The notes under the pieces: generated by a model | Seen by the model: only the letters and a program-made list of their open reading frames with translations | The model's database searches: none | What the model was told of the DNA's origin: nothing | Made by a program: the position numbers and the translations under genes | Assembly: GCA_947359465.1 (NCBI GenBank) | Contig: OX375873.1 | Coordinates: 41,946,437-42,010,436 of the forward strand | Origin: Metellina segmentata | Taxonomy: Eukaryota; Arthropoda; Arachnida; Araneae; Tetragnathidae | Length of the DNA stretch: 64,000 nt | Reading direction: 5' to 3' | Shown here: one piece after another, positions 1 through 13,200 of the stretch | Layout of the letters: each line of letters starts with the position of its first letter | How positions within the stretch are numbered: position 1 is the stretch's first letter

Positions 1-587
1 TAGCTTTCAAGAGTACACCTCTATAGTTACAGTGAACAGGAGTACAATTGAATTATTATTTGTTTGTTACTATAGTAATATAATTGTTTATTAATCTTTA
101 AAAAGTAATGATTCTAGTAAAAAGTCAAGTTTGATTCTGAATAGCACTTTTAAACAAATAACTAGTGTTTCTTTAGCAGTACTTTTAAACAAATGAACAA
201 ACTTGAATAGCACTTTTAAACAAATGGAAATTAACCTTCTTAATTTGTTGCAACATATATTGTCAGTGGAATGGGATAATAAAATGAAACTTAAAAACCT
301 TTTAAAAAATACATAGTAATAATAGTAAGATGGGATACAATAAAAAGTAAAAAAATAGTTCACTGAAAGAAATTCTTATCAGAAAATCACAACTAATAGC
401 TGGTCGTTTCAAGCCTTTTGTATTATTTTGAATGCATATAGGAGAGGGATTTTCAGTGAAAAAAAAACCAGACGTTCTGTTAAGATTTTTCTTCTTCTAT
501 CCACATGACACATATCAGGATTATCTTACAACACAGCTTATCGTCGTTTTGGCGACTTTTGGCATTTAATCTAATTTAAATTGAATA

Positions 588-750
588 TCATGTATCAATT
601 CGAAATTTTTCTTTGGAATTTTTTATTGGCTAAGTGTAAAATCGCATATGTAAAACAATCGAATTGGCATAACATTCAGAATACGTCCTGGAATCACGTA
701 TCACCGTAGAAACATTACCTCCACCTATATTTAGCTTGAAGAAAATGCTT
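588..750 (+). repeat. dispersed repeat copy, family A
   Basis: Shares the run CTTTGGAATTTTTTATTGG, then TGTAAAACAA and a closing ACATTACCTCCACCT block with segments at 35676-35830 and 36813-36960. All three are in the same orientation. No coding potential or terminal repeats seen; nature unknown. Confidence 0.5.
622..627 (-). promoter_or_regulatory. candidate poly(A) signal AATAAA for CLIP
   Basis: AATAAA on the minus strand about 500 bases after the CLIP stop. It falls inside a copy of a dispersed repeat (about 588-750), so it may be fortuitous; another AATAAA lies at 87-92. Confidence 0.3.
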
Positions 751-1127
751 CTTATATTCAATAAGAACTGGAACTAATATATAAATGTATTCCTAATGGT
801 TACATTAGCTGCAAAATATTTAAACGGGACGGATCTGGTTTTATAAATGCTCAGTTGAAACAAATCTTAAGCTAATCTGGCGTAAAAATAAGATAAAAAT
901 TCCAATAGGGATTTACCACTAACAAAACTTAAAATGGAAAACTGTGCTCATAATACCGTTCGGTCATTAAACTCCGATGGAACTTTACGGATACTTAACT
1001 AATTTATGAAATGAGACAAATTAGTCCATTCGTATTTTCCTTATGGTTAACAATACTTATAGTCTAAAAATACTCTTGGTCTAAAAATACATTGGTCCAC
1101 ATTAGCTAAATAGCATGCTATCTTGAA

Positions 1128-1269
1128 TCAAAATTCGCTTTCTTGTGAGGAGTAGGATTGTGTTCGTCGGACGGAGATCTGCTTTGGACAGTCCTCTGTG
1201 TCATGAATATCGAAGACGTCGCATATATCACAGAACAATCGAGATATAGATCGATGCTGAGGAATACCC
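1128..1269 (-). CDS. CLIP-190: CLIP terminal exon: zinc knuckle and stop
   Basis: Completes Leu and reads [20 protein letters not shown], then [10 protein letters not shown] and a Ser-rich tail ending SSQESEF and TGA. The knuckle is CX2CX5HX4C with Cys 13, Cys 16, His 22 and Cys 27 of the exon, nearly identical to the first knuckle of CLIP-170. No second knuckle follows, and no convincing donor lies in the exon, so the stop appears real. Acceptor TACTTTAG. The last residues, acidic then Phe, resemble the C-terminal acidic-aromatic tails that CAP-Gly domains bind. Confidence 0.93.
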
Positions 1270-4200
1270 CTAAAGTAAAAGAAAAAAGAACGCTAAGAAA
1301 AATCTTACTATGAATAATATTATTAAGAAATTAATAACTTGTTTCTAGCAGATATATTGTTGGTGTATGTTTAGTCTAAATTATAGCTATAAATAATTAT
1401 GATAAAGGTTCGAATTTTGTTTAATGTTTTTATTTTGGTTCATAATTTGTAGGCAATTCCTGTAGACAGAGAAATTGAGTTTTCAAGAACATGTTTTTAC
1501 AAATGTAGAGTTCGAGGGAATTCTTTGCGAATTTTAGGAAATGTTTTGGTTATTTTCCTAGTTTTTAGCATAATGCTCTTGTGTCCCTGGTTTTAATTAC
1601 ATTCCGAGTAACATCCCTGAGTCATACTCTTTCATCCGCAGTTTTGTTATTGCGACAAAACACATAACAAATTACTCCTCTGCTTGTTTCTGAGGGATAA
1701 AATATTTTATCTATCTTTCGACGTAACACAAATCCTTTCTAAGATTTCTTTCATTGATTGCTAATTTTGATGGCATTGGAAAGGATGAGCGCTAAAGGAA
1801 ATTTTCTTTACATTTCAGAGAAAAAAACCGAAAAATCATATACCTTTTGATCTACTAGTTGCTTATCGGTATACTTAAAGATGACAAATTCTAAATAATC
1901 TGAAGCAAGGTTTTAGATACTGAATTACGGGAATCCATGTTACCAGGACAAATACACTCGATCATCCAAAAATGATATACAAAACCGTACGAAAATATCA
2001 AGCACCAAAATGTACCAACGAGATTTATTGAAATAGTATTGCACCTGAACGTACCGTATGTGTCCTTTTAAGGATTTACTTGTATAGATGGTAACTTCTG
2101 GTCAGTAAGTGAATATTATGGTATTCACACACTTTAAGACGTAAAAAAGGTTGCACCTGGAAGGAGTAGACCGATATAAATGGTATTTGGAGGGGTGGTA
2201 CATCTACGTTAGAGATGCAAATGATCACATTTTCACTCAAACACGCTGCATAACGGGGCATATAAGGACGTCCAGTAGCGAAATTCGTTTTGACATGCTC
2301 TTTTGTTGGTTACATCGTTTCTCATTGAGTTATACCTCGGAGAAACGTTCGCAAGCCATTTCTGCAACTGAGAGAGTTTGACAGAGGCCGAGTAATTGGC
2401 CTCCGAGAAGGTGGATGACATAATCGACGGATTGCGCAACATATTGGTTGTAGTGATGTAACTGTTGCACGCAGTTGGCAGCAGTGAATACAACAATGCA
2501 CATGCCAGCGTCGACCAGGCTCAGGAAGGTCTAGAGAAACCGGACCGAGAGAGGATCGACGTGTTGTTGAACGTGTTCGTACTGATCCAATGGCCACAGT
2601 TACAGACATCCAACGGGCAGTGGGGACCTCTCTCGATCATCCAATAAGTGGTCGCACCATTTGTCGACGGGGACTTTCACGACGTGGGACTAAACTCACG
2701 TAAACCGTTAAGACGACTGCCTTTGCAGCATTGCTTCGCCTTCAAAGACTGGAATGGTGTCGTGCCAGACAAACATGGGGCGTTGAATGACATCGAGTGA
2801 TCTTCACTGAGGAATCCCACTTCTGTCTGGGTGGAGACGACAGTTGAATCCGTGTGTGGAAGCAACGTGGTCAGAGCCAAGATTCACGGTTTATTGTGCA
2901 GCGTCACACGTCTAGGAGACCTGGTGTCATGGTGTGGGATGCAATAATTTCAAATCATCTTTGGTATTCGTTGTGGGATCCTTGACAGGCTTGCCTTACG
3001 TACAAGAAATTTCCCAGCCAGTTACGCTCCCATTCCTAAACTCCAAAGTTCCCCCGCTTTTCAACAAGATAATGCTCGTCACCATATTGCTGCCGTCTCT
3101 AGAGCTTGTGTACGACACAACGATATCTTACCATGTCAAGCATACTCACCAGACCTGTCCGCGATCGAGAATGTAAGGGATACCATTGAACGAAATGTCA
3201 CCACTTCACCCGTACCGTGTAATCTGCTAGAACTACGTGACAGGGTTCAGGCAGTATGGAACGGACTGTCACAGGACTTCATAAAGACGACTCACTACCA
3301 AAGCGCTTGGCATGCTGCATTAGGAATAATGGCAGTAATACGTTACATGACCATACGTTCGTTTACAACGGGTCCTTCCCGTTTTTAGGTATTCTGTCCA
3401 GTTGTTCCCAAGCACAGCTTCGGGACGCCCAAATGTCCCGTTTTCAGAAAGTGATCAATTCAAAAAGAGGCTCAAAAATAAAAATAAAAGCCAAGGGTAG
3501 GCCGTCAGGGCCAGCGCAATACGTCTCACATTATATGCAAGTCGGTCACAAGTAGGTATGGAAAATACTGTTCTTTTAGAACAATTCTTTTCCGTTCTTT
3601 CCAGAAAGAACCCTTCTTTAAATTGTTCTTCCCCACTACTGTTCTCATATTCAACTTAAAACATCCGGGCACGTACGAGCACTTTTTTTTTAAAATTTTG
3701 TATAGAAACATTTTAATGATATTTTTATGTTTTGTGTTGTTAAACAATAGCTATAAATATTTAAAATATGTATTAATAATTTTGTAAAAATGATAATTAT
3801 GTAAGAAATTTGTCAAAACCTTCAAATGTTCTACACGAAAATCTATTCAACGAATTTAAAAAATGATGGTACCAAAATATACACACTACTACATGCCTTT
3901 TTCTATTTAATGAACTAGAATCAAAAAGATATTTAAATAAACAAATATTTTACAAGCGATCTAAAAATAAATAAAGATTTTTGAAAGTTTTACAGTCCTA
4001 TTTCTTAAATAAAGGGCCATATTTTAAAAACTTTTCAACTCAGAATAATTATTTTCTATTTCATTCCCTAGACAACATTATAAAGAACAAGTTCTCAAAA
4101 TTTTACGAGAATCTATTTATAACTTTTGTGTTATAACTTTTGCGGAAATAATGCATAAATATTAATTTAGAGTAAAAATAGTTCGAAGTGTATCGTTTGC

Positions 4201-7200
4201 TCTCTCTTGCTTCTACTGTTTGTGTAAACAATTTGGTTCTTCTCAACTCTTTAAAATGTTCATAATATTTCCAAAAGAGAAATTATTTAAACATTTCAGA
4301 AACCTTTCAAACATAATCTTTGCAACAAAAAAAAGTAAGATTTAAATTTTGACATGTTTTTGGTCTTTTAGTAGCCATTTCCATTGTTTTCCATGCCTAC
4401 TTCCGGTTTTTCCGGTCTTGATTAAAATCAACATATCTGCAACTAAATAACTTAGAGAAAAAACTCAAATATACTTTAGAAAGTCAAACAAATACTCTAG
4501 CTAATAAGATCAAAAAGGTTTTTTTTTGGAATTTTTGGTCAAAAATGATATTTTTTTTTAATGTGTTTGGATATACCTTAAGACATTCGAGACATTCCTA
4601 TAGCAACCGCCTCTTTATGACTGGGCCGACCAACCTGTCTGGTGGTTAAGGTAGCCTCTAGATCGAAAGTTTCTGGTTCGAATCCGGGTCAGGGCATGGA
4701 TATTTGTAAGCGTGTAGAGGTGCACCTTAAATCTGTCGTGGCCGAAAGAGCTCACGTTGGGTTGGTGTGGAAGTTTGGAGAATGGGGTGCCAACTCAGAT
4801 GTTGCCACGTTATCTGACAGTGGTTCATAATCAAGTGGTGTTGTCCTCGGATCTCTCCTAGGGGATTGATCCCGGACCGTCGTCAATAACCCATTGTGTT
4901 GCACTAGTACGACGTTAATTAAAAATTACCAATTACATTTTTGACGGAAGTTTTCGTGGTAGACATACAGGGCCCAGATTCTGTTTACACCTCATCTTTT
5001 TGTAAGTACTTATTGTAGATAGTTCGGGAAAATGTGAAGCACAAAAAATTATTGCCATCGTTTTCGCGATCAACGATTTTTTATTGGGAAGATCGAGAAT
5101 ACTTTTTTTCGCTTGTTCTGACAGAAAAAAACGAGTTGATATTGCTTAATCTTTCAATGTTATGCGCTTTCAAAAGGCTATCTTTCAGTCACGGGTGCCT
5201 CTTTCTTGACGATTGATTATTGTTTTTTTAATCGACGTGTCTTATTATAGTCAGTTTAAATTTCTTGTACGTTAAACCTTCATTTCAACAATGCCTAAAC
5301 GTATGTTCTCACTTTTAATGTTGACTTATAAACTAAGCACCCGTTTATAAAACACATATATAAATTTTAAGAAATCCTGTCAATAATTTCATTTTTATTC
5401 AAAATCAGCACCAAATATGCTTAAACAAATTTGTTCGTCAGAAAAAATACGACCACATAAATTATTTATTTTCACTTGTTCATATTTCCTGTTCTTTACA
5501 TTAATAAATAAAAACTACAAAGAAATATGTGTTTTCTTGAATACTCATAATATTACCTAAAAATTAGTCCCGTTTTGAGGGAAAAAATAAATATACTGAA
5601 TGATACTATTATTTTGAATTGTTCTCAATAAAGTATGCATATTTCAGTCTCAAATTTTAATCATTTACTCATTTTCATCATTTATCATTTATAATCAGTT
5701 ATAAGCACTTTATCAACCTTGTAAATTTCATTGCATTATGACAATTCCCTTCTAGGTGCAACTTTTTTTAGATACAAACATATTTTAATTAGATATAATA
5801 TAGAAAAGAAAACGTTTGTATGCTTTTTTTAGGTTAACTTTTGGTCATTTTTTCCATTATATAACGGTCAGGAAAACCCGGGCCTTGATTATTATACATG
5901 CATCATGGCTACTTACAGCTGCAAATTGCCATCGAAAATGACTTCCGTTTCTAGGATATCCAGCCTTGAACGTAGATCATCATTTTTATGCTGCATGTCT
6001 ACGATTACGCTATTCATGAAGGTCACCTGAAATATATAAATAGGATCAATAAATGAAAATTATTTGATTTAATTTGAGTTTTTTTACACGAATAAAATAT
6101 AAGCTATTCTAGTAGGATTTTAAAGAGTCGAAATCCCATTCATTGTTAGGCAGTTCGAATTTTTTGACGAACTCACTTTTGCCGTTTCGTTATTTGTACA
6201 GGTTGTCCCAAAATTCACGCAATATTTGAATTTTGCACCATTTGTACAATAAAGTGTTGCCAACGAAAAAAAAGACAGCGTGACAGCTGACAGTTCAGGG
6301 TTATTAAAAATGGAGCGCTACACTCAACAATAACGCGTTGTGACGAAAGCAAGGTAAGCGCTCGGCGGAAAAGTTGAAAGGAGGAAAAGACTTGATGCCG
6401 ATAGGTCACGCCGCGTATGAACCCATAACGCTGGACCGCAAGTTAACGAGCTGGCGGTGGGTCGAGGAATTGGATTTCACCGTCAGAAGAAAGCGAGATG
6501 TCTTTGTCGCGATGCCCGGCAAGACGCAGGGGCAGAAGTTCATTTCCGCCGCTTCCAGGATCAGAGGAGACCGCAGAGATCTTTGTGTCGCCGACTGACT
6601 AATAAAGTTGCGGAAGCTGGAAAATTAACCTCCAATGGATAGCCCTATTTTGAACTAGCCAACAGCGAGAGGACAAGTGTGTCAAATGAAACGAGAGGGG
6701 GCCCTAACAACTCCCCTGGAACTTTCGGAGTCGAGAGAGACGGGAGAATTCGAGGAGAGAGGTCAACAGACCCCAGGGATCAAACTGATCCGGCTAAGGA
6801 AACACCCGTTCACGCTTTACGATACCCCGTTCTCTGGAGAAGTGCTCGTCTCGAGAACTGGAAAAAGGCTAGCATAAGCTGGCAGTTATCACGACGATTG
6901 TCGTTGATTCTGAGAAATTTCCCGAACTGGGATACCGTCTATCAGACATGAAAAAAGCTCAAACCTGAGCTGCTGCTCCTGCCGATTTGGAGAGGTCATG
7001 GAACCTGTTGCTAGGTTCACAGGACCTGGGAATCACTCTACCTAGAGCGATTTTAGCGAGTTCCCCTGAACTGCGTATCTCACACACGAGTGCGAGAACC
7101 TTTGGAGAAGCTCACCAGAGCTAGGAATTTTTACTCGCCCGAGTAAGGACTGGGGAAGGGATCACCCGAGCCGGAAAGCCAACTTGGAGTCACGAGGGTA

Positions 7201-10200
7201 AGGACAATTCACAGTATTCAGCAAAGTCACCTGGACTCTGCCAACATTTTGCGCTACCTGTAAACCCGTCAAGGTTGTATATACTTGTACAAAATAAATA
7301 TACTAGCCCAGACCACTGCGAACGACCTCATCTAGTAGACGACGCTACCACCCCCAGGACGTTACAGCGTTTTCATTGTTGAGCAATATTTAAAAAATAA
7401 TGACGGTTTGGCAGCTACAGTTCGCTATATTCTTACAAAATATGGTCGGAATAGTGATTTAACTTCATTAACTGTGAAGAGAATAATTAAAAAATTCAGG
7501 GAGACTCTGGATCCATTAGTCATCTTAAACACTCTGGCCGTCCTTCAATTTGTGGGAGTGTTGCTGAGAGTTAAGGGTCATCAATTCGGCACCGTGGTCA
7601 AGAATCGGACATTTCGAGGACCTCTCTATAGCGTATTCTCACGAAAGATTTGCATCTTCATGCTTACAAAAAGTTCAATTGACTTAAGAACTGAAGCCTA
7701 CTGACCACGCACAGATAATAGAGTTCGTTTAATGGTTTATGGAACAACAACAAGTGGATGCTGATTTTTCGAACAAAATCATCTTCAACGATAAGGCTCA
7801 TTTTCATCTTCATGGCTTGGTTAATCGACAAAATTGTCGCATTTGGGGTTCTGAAAATCCACAAGTGAATGTTGAGAAACAAATCTACCCACAACGTGTC
7901 ATTGCATAATCCGGTTTTGGGGCTGGAGGCATTGGACCATTCTTCTTCGAAAATGCAGCTGGTCAGGTAATAATACTTAATGGTGCTCGCTATCACGACA
8001 TGATAATCCTACTTTTTGTGTCTAAATTGCAAGATATGGATGTGGACGACATGTGGTTTCAACAAGACTGTGTCGCTTGCCATACAGCCCGAGAAACAAT
8101 TCAATTAGTGCATGAATTATTTCCTGGTCGTATAATTTCCCGTTTTGGTGATCGGAACTCGTCGCCCAGATCCTGCGTTTTAACGTCGTTGGACATTTTT
8201 TTTTGGAGTCTAAGGTTTATGCCAACAAGCCCACGACCACCTACTCCTTGAAAGAGGAAATTGAGCGGTGTATCAAAGAAATTCTGCCACATTTATGCAA
8301 AACGGTGATGGAAAAATTCAACAAAAGAGTACGTATGTGCCAGCAAAGTCTTGGAGGCTATATAACCGATATACTATTCCATACATAACCCTATACTGTA
8401 TACTTTATTAATCAATAAAAAAATTACAATTTTTAATTATAAACCTGTGATTTAAATAAAAATTACTTCTTGCGTGAATTTTGGAACACCCTATATCAAT
8501 ACTGATTTGCTGAAAAAGGAAGATTGCGATAAACGAGTTCAGTAAGTAGTGATAACTCCTACTACAAGTCGAAAAACCACAAAACATGGTTTGTTCCTTC
8601 CCTTCATTATTGGTTTCCCGAAAAGCAACCTAGACCTTCTCTGAACTTTCAAGGTTCAAAACTACACAAGTCTGCTATGACAAGAGTTAGAAAAGAGCAC
8701 TCAAGAAATGTGATTTTTGTGAGAGTATTTAAGAATTTTTCCATGCTTCTCAACACCAGAAATTCTATCCCATATTTTTAATGGTATAAATATCTGTGGG
8801 ACAGCTCTTGAATCAACAGGAGTCGGTTGCTGTTCGATTCCTTTGGACTTGGTATAGATTATACCTACACAAATTCTAGTATAGTTGTTACTAATCCTGG
8901 GGTTAATAGAATAATGGGGGTTAGTGGACCAATGTGATTAAATACATCACATTTTTGAAGTAAGACCTATCAACAACTATCTCTCGGCCACATAATCGTT
9001 CGTGGTTTTGTTCATTCTCATAATTCGTGACTTGAAAATATAAAACTCCTTTTTTAAATTTTTATACACTTTCATTTAACATGAAACCATTTGTATTGAT
9101 ATAAATGATGAAAAAGTTGCACAGCATGACATTAAATTGGAGAAGAAACATTATGCATTGGTGATTACCTGTTGGTCTAAGGCTTCTTTCTCGTTTTTCA
9201 TTGCTTCGTAATCTAGATCTGCAAGAAATGAGTCGTATTGATGGTGTAACAAAGATGACAACATATAATAGAAGACAAAATATTTATCAACGCAAAAAGT
9301 GAAAATCTGCCGTATGAAAGCACTTAAGATTACCCTGTTCTTTCGTTTGATTGAATATAAATCAGCAATTTCGCAACTTTAATTATTAATTCCATTCTAC
9401 GTTATTACGTTAAATGATTTTCAAAGGACAGAATGAGCAAGGTAGATATGTAGTTGAATTTACTTCGCACTCGAGCAACACAAATTCCATTGGCGAAGTT
9501 CCAGGATTAATCACTAAGGTAAGATCCGAGGACATTACCATGGACGAGATGAGTGGAGGCCAACACCTTAGCTGGCAGTCCACTCTACGAACTTATACGA
9601 GTACATCATTCCAGTGGTTACATTTGAGGACATTGTAGATTCAATATGCACCAGCCCCCCACTTATACGACGGTATTGGGCTGAATCCAGTTTCGAACTC
9701 CCAACCTTCTGGTTGCCAATTTGTGACTACTAACTGGGTTACAACGGCACCCGAATGAGCAAGGATTTAATGCTAACAAAGTTCATATTTTTATTATCTA
9801 TTCCTACAATATACTCGTACTATTTCTTGAAATTAAATTATCTTTAAAAGTACAATTATCTCATAAGTACTACACCCTGCACACACGTGTCATTTCGATG
9901 TATATAGTAAAGCGACGTTCTGTACTGTGTAGACCATAAATTACTAAAAGAAAATAGAAAGAATTCCAGGTATACAAAAAGCCATACTTCTATGCCAGAC
10001 GATGCTAACTATTTTTTCATTACACCTTAAGAATTTTACTTTGTATTTTTGGTAGTGGAATCAGAACTTTCTAGAAGCTTCTTTTAAAGAGTCCTAAAAC
10101 ATCAAACTTTTTTATAACAGTATGCAATATTTATTATTAATTTTGGATTACCATTTTTCTTCTGTTATGTTTTATTGCATCTATTTTCTCCAAATAAATC

Positions 10201-13200
10201 TTTAAATTTTATTCTTTCAAAGTTTTAATTATTTCTACTTGACAGTATTTTACTTTGTTGAGTTTTAAGTAACACGAGTAAAAGTTATTTTTCAATTTTA
10301 TAACTTAGAATCCACAATTATTTGTCGTAAATGATATAAAATGCTGATAAGAATGATTGTTTCAGTAATTTCTCAAAACATAAGGTACACGTATCTTGAA
10401 GATATTACATTTTATTTCTAATCAATACTGTCTTTTATACCTTCTTGTGATTCCTTATATCATCACAACTAACCCTTTATTTGTATTATTTAGTATCCTG
10501 GTTAATTCAACTAAAAAAAGTATTAAAAACTGGTACGTCAAAATTAAACATTTTTAAAACAAAAGTACCACTTTCATCTACTCAATTTAAATTTAAATTT
10601 TACATTTACTTTTAAGTAAAAATTATTTATTAATGTCCTGACCTTGGATAACTAGTCTTTGTTCTGTGATCCAACTGTTAATTTTTGAGATGCGTTTGCA
10701 AATAAGAATCTGTTTTATAAATACAGTACATAACAATACATTCCTATACTTTAAATACGTGGTCTAAAAGTGAGAAGGTAGTCAGATTATTTAAAGAGGA
10801 GTACAAATAATTTTCAATTCTTTATATTAATTTCTATTTCTTTAATGTTTATACCAGTCAGTATTTTATAACATAACGGAATATTTAGAACAAATATGAG
10901 CATTCGAACACGTCCAAAAAGTGTTACCTGGTTCCGCCTTTCCATTTTTCAAAGCAACCAGTTCCATCTGCAAGTCCATAATTTTACTTTCCAGGTTCGA
11001 TTTTTCACCTTCAAGTTTTTCTGTATTCTGAAACTTTTGCAAATAGAAAAATGTACTACTTAAAAAGGTTTTATCACATTCAAATAATTATATTTTTTAA
11101 TTTTATAATTATTATTTTTATTCGTATTTATAATGAAATGGAATTCGTAATTATCAACTAAAATTAAGTAGAGAATATAAAAATTGCACTGGTACTAACC
11201 GTATGTTCTGCATCTGATTTGGTCACGAGAAAATATTTGTTAGACTTATATAAGAGCTGGTTTTCTGGATGGAGCTGAATATTTCCAACCACTACCCTTG
11301 GTTAGTAGAAGGTTTTTAACAAATAAAACTTCGGTACATGTTTCGCTTTTCTAAACGCTTTTGATAATGTTTTTCTCAACTGAACAGCATGTAAACGATG
11401 TGCCCTAACTTTCGAGTTCAGGATATGCATTTAAAAAATGTTGATTTCATGTAGAAGACAAAGATCTGATGAATAACCAACTTCAAGTTATAAAGAGAAG
11501 AACAAATAGCATTTTTAAGTTGTAGTAATGGTCACACCAAATCAATAAAAAATATATATTCTGACTGTCACAGCTGTCAGGTTAACAGCGTGGCTAGTCC
11601 TGATCATATACTGCAGTGTTTCGGGGTGCCATGAAGGTCATTCTGTATGATTCGAGACAACATCTTTTAGCCCTTTTTACTCAAGGACACCATGGAACTA
11701 ATCTACTTCTAACAGAGAAAATAATGTAGAATTTTTTCTTTCAAACAGTTTATATTCGAAACGTATATTTAAGTATCCGTTTCAGAACTACGTTATCGCG
11801 AATTCGTTCTAGTCTCCCGTGAGATTCCAAAGATTAAGCTGAGATATACCTAAAAAGTTAGGAAAATAAGGAACTATAGAAAATTCTATCTATTTTGGGT
11901 ACCTGGATATTTTTAAGAAACGAGAATCTGTTGAACTTTGTTCACAGTTATACTCACATGCTGTTGACGTTGAGAAGCAGTTCTTTCCTCTATCAACAAC
12001 TGAGCAGCTTCTAGACTTCTTTTTATGGACTGCTTCTCTGCTTCTGCTTCCGACAACCTGAGAAACAAAGGAAACATAAGTTTCTCTCTCATACAGGAAA
12101 TGTCAGAACTAACTTTTTACATCTTATGTTATCTTAGATGAATAATATGTTGTATCTTAAACAAATATTTAGAAATTAGAGTTTGTGGAAGAAACATCTA
12201 ATAAAATTCTCTATAGAAACTAAGTATTATTAGATTTGGATTGAAGCTCATATATTTGAATAAAATTTTCATTGTAAATGTTCAGCAGTGTTGAACTGTT
12301 TATTCTTGTGGAACCACACATGAAGGAGCATTTTTCATTTATAACAAAAATTAAAATTCTACCACCTTGGATTTAAAAAATTAGAACTGTAGTTTTTTGA
12401 ACAATGTTTACACAATAGTTTGTTCCATATATTGTCAGTTTTATATATTGGTGAAAACGAGAGCGTGCAATTAAAAGAGATTTCGTTAGTTTTTCAGTTA
12501 CATTTTTAATTTATTGTATAACTAGCATCCGGTCACTCGATTTTATAGTCACGGCGAAAATTTCACATCCAGTGGTAAAAAATGTTAATCAAACACAGGA
12601 ATAAAAATTCTTTTTTTTGGACAACATAAATATATTTGTTTCATAAATACTTTACTTTGAACATTCAAATATACTCTTCGAAACGGCATATTTGAAAGCT
12701 ATTTCAAAACTATCATAACTGAAGCAACATATTTGACAAATTAAATGAAAAACAGATGGAAAAGCTTTTAGTTTCGGAAATTTCGCAATATACTTTGCTT
12801 TGTATTTTAATCATTTTGAAGTATATATCTGTGATTGTGAGATTCAAATTAACAGTCTAACTAAGGCAAGTCTCATTTTACTCGACTGTCTAATTATTTG
12901 AAAGTTTGTCCAGGAGATGTCGCTACCAATCGGCTTAGCACTAACTGAATACAAGTTATAATTGTCGAACTGCTTGCAAAATTAAAAATGAAATTTCGTT
13001 AAAGTTGAGAAAAAAAACAATGTTGTCTGTTGGAACAAAGTTTCCTGAAATTAGTTCATATCCTATTTGGATTCAAATTCTACGAAAGTACGAAGACGGA
13101 AGTTAATTACTGTTTTACGATGCCCTCAAAAGATGTCGCTACTAACTAATTTTGAACAAACTAATATCCTTACTAGTACAGAAAATGTTGGAGTTGAGGT

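Larger units (their letters stand above)
1270..5916 (-). other. intron between CLIP exons 18 and 19
   Basis: 4.6 kb, mostly AT-rich without features. It holds a decayed Tc1 transposase (about 2370-3400), an inverted terminal repeat pair (3550-4402) and a SINE (4622-4936). I looked here for a second zinc knuckle on the minus strand and saw none. Confidence 0.8.
6027..9168 (-). other. intron between CLIP exons 17 and 18
   Basis: 3.1 kb. Most of it is the mariner with its inserted LTR (6199-8491). The remainder, 8494-9168, is AT-rich with no recognised gene. Confidence 0.8.

Noticed and set aside
4640..4715. Functional tRNA gene
   Set aside because: A and B boxes are present but the cloverleaf arms do not pair and the segment continues into the SINE body.
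4642..4830. Plus-strand ORF of 62 codons
   Set aside because: Lies wholly within SINE copy 1.
6677..6951. Overlapping ORFs of 66 and 90 codons
   Set aside because: Inside the solo LTR; no recognisable protein.
11200..11213. 14-base microexon of CLIP
   Set aside because: It has AG and GT borders, but 14 bases would break the frame between exons that join perfectly without it.
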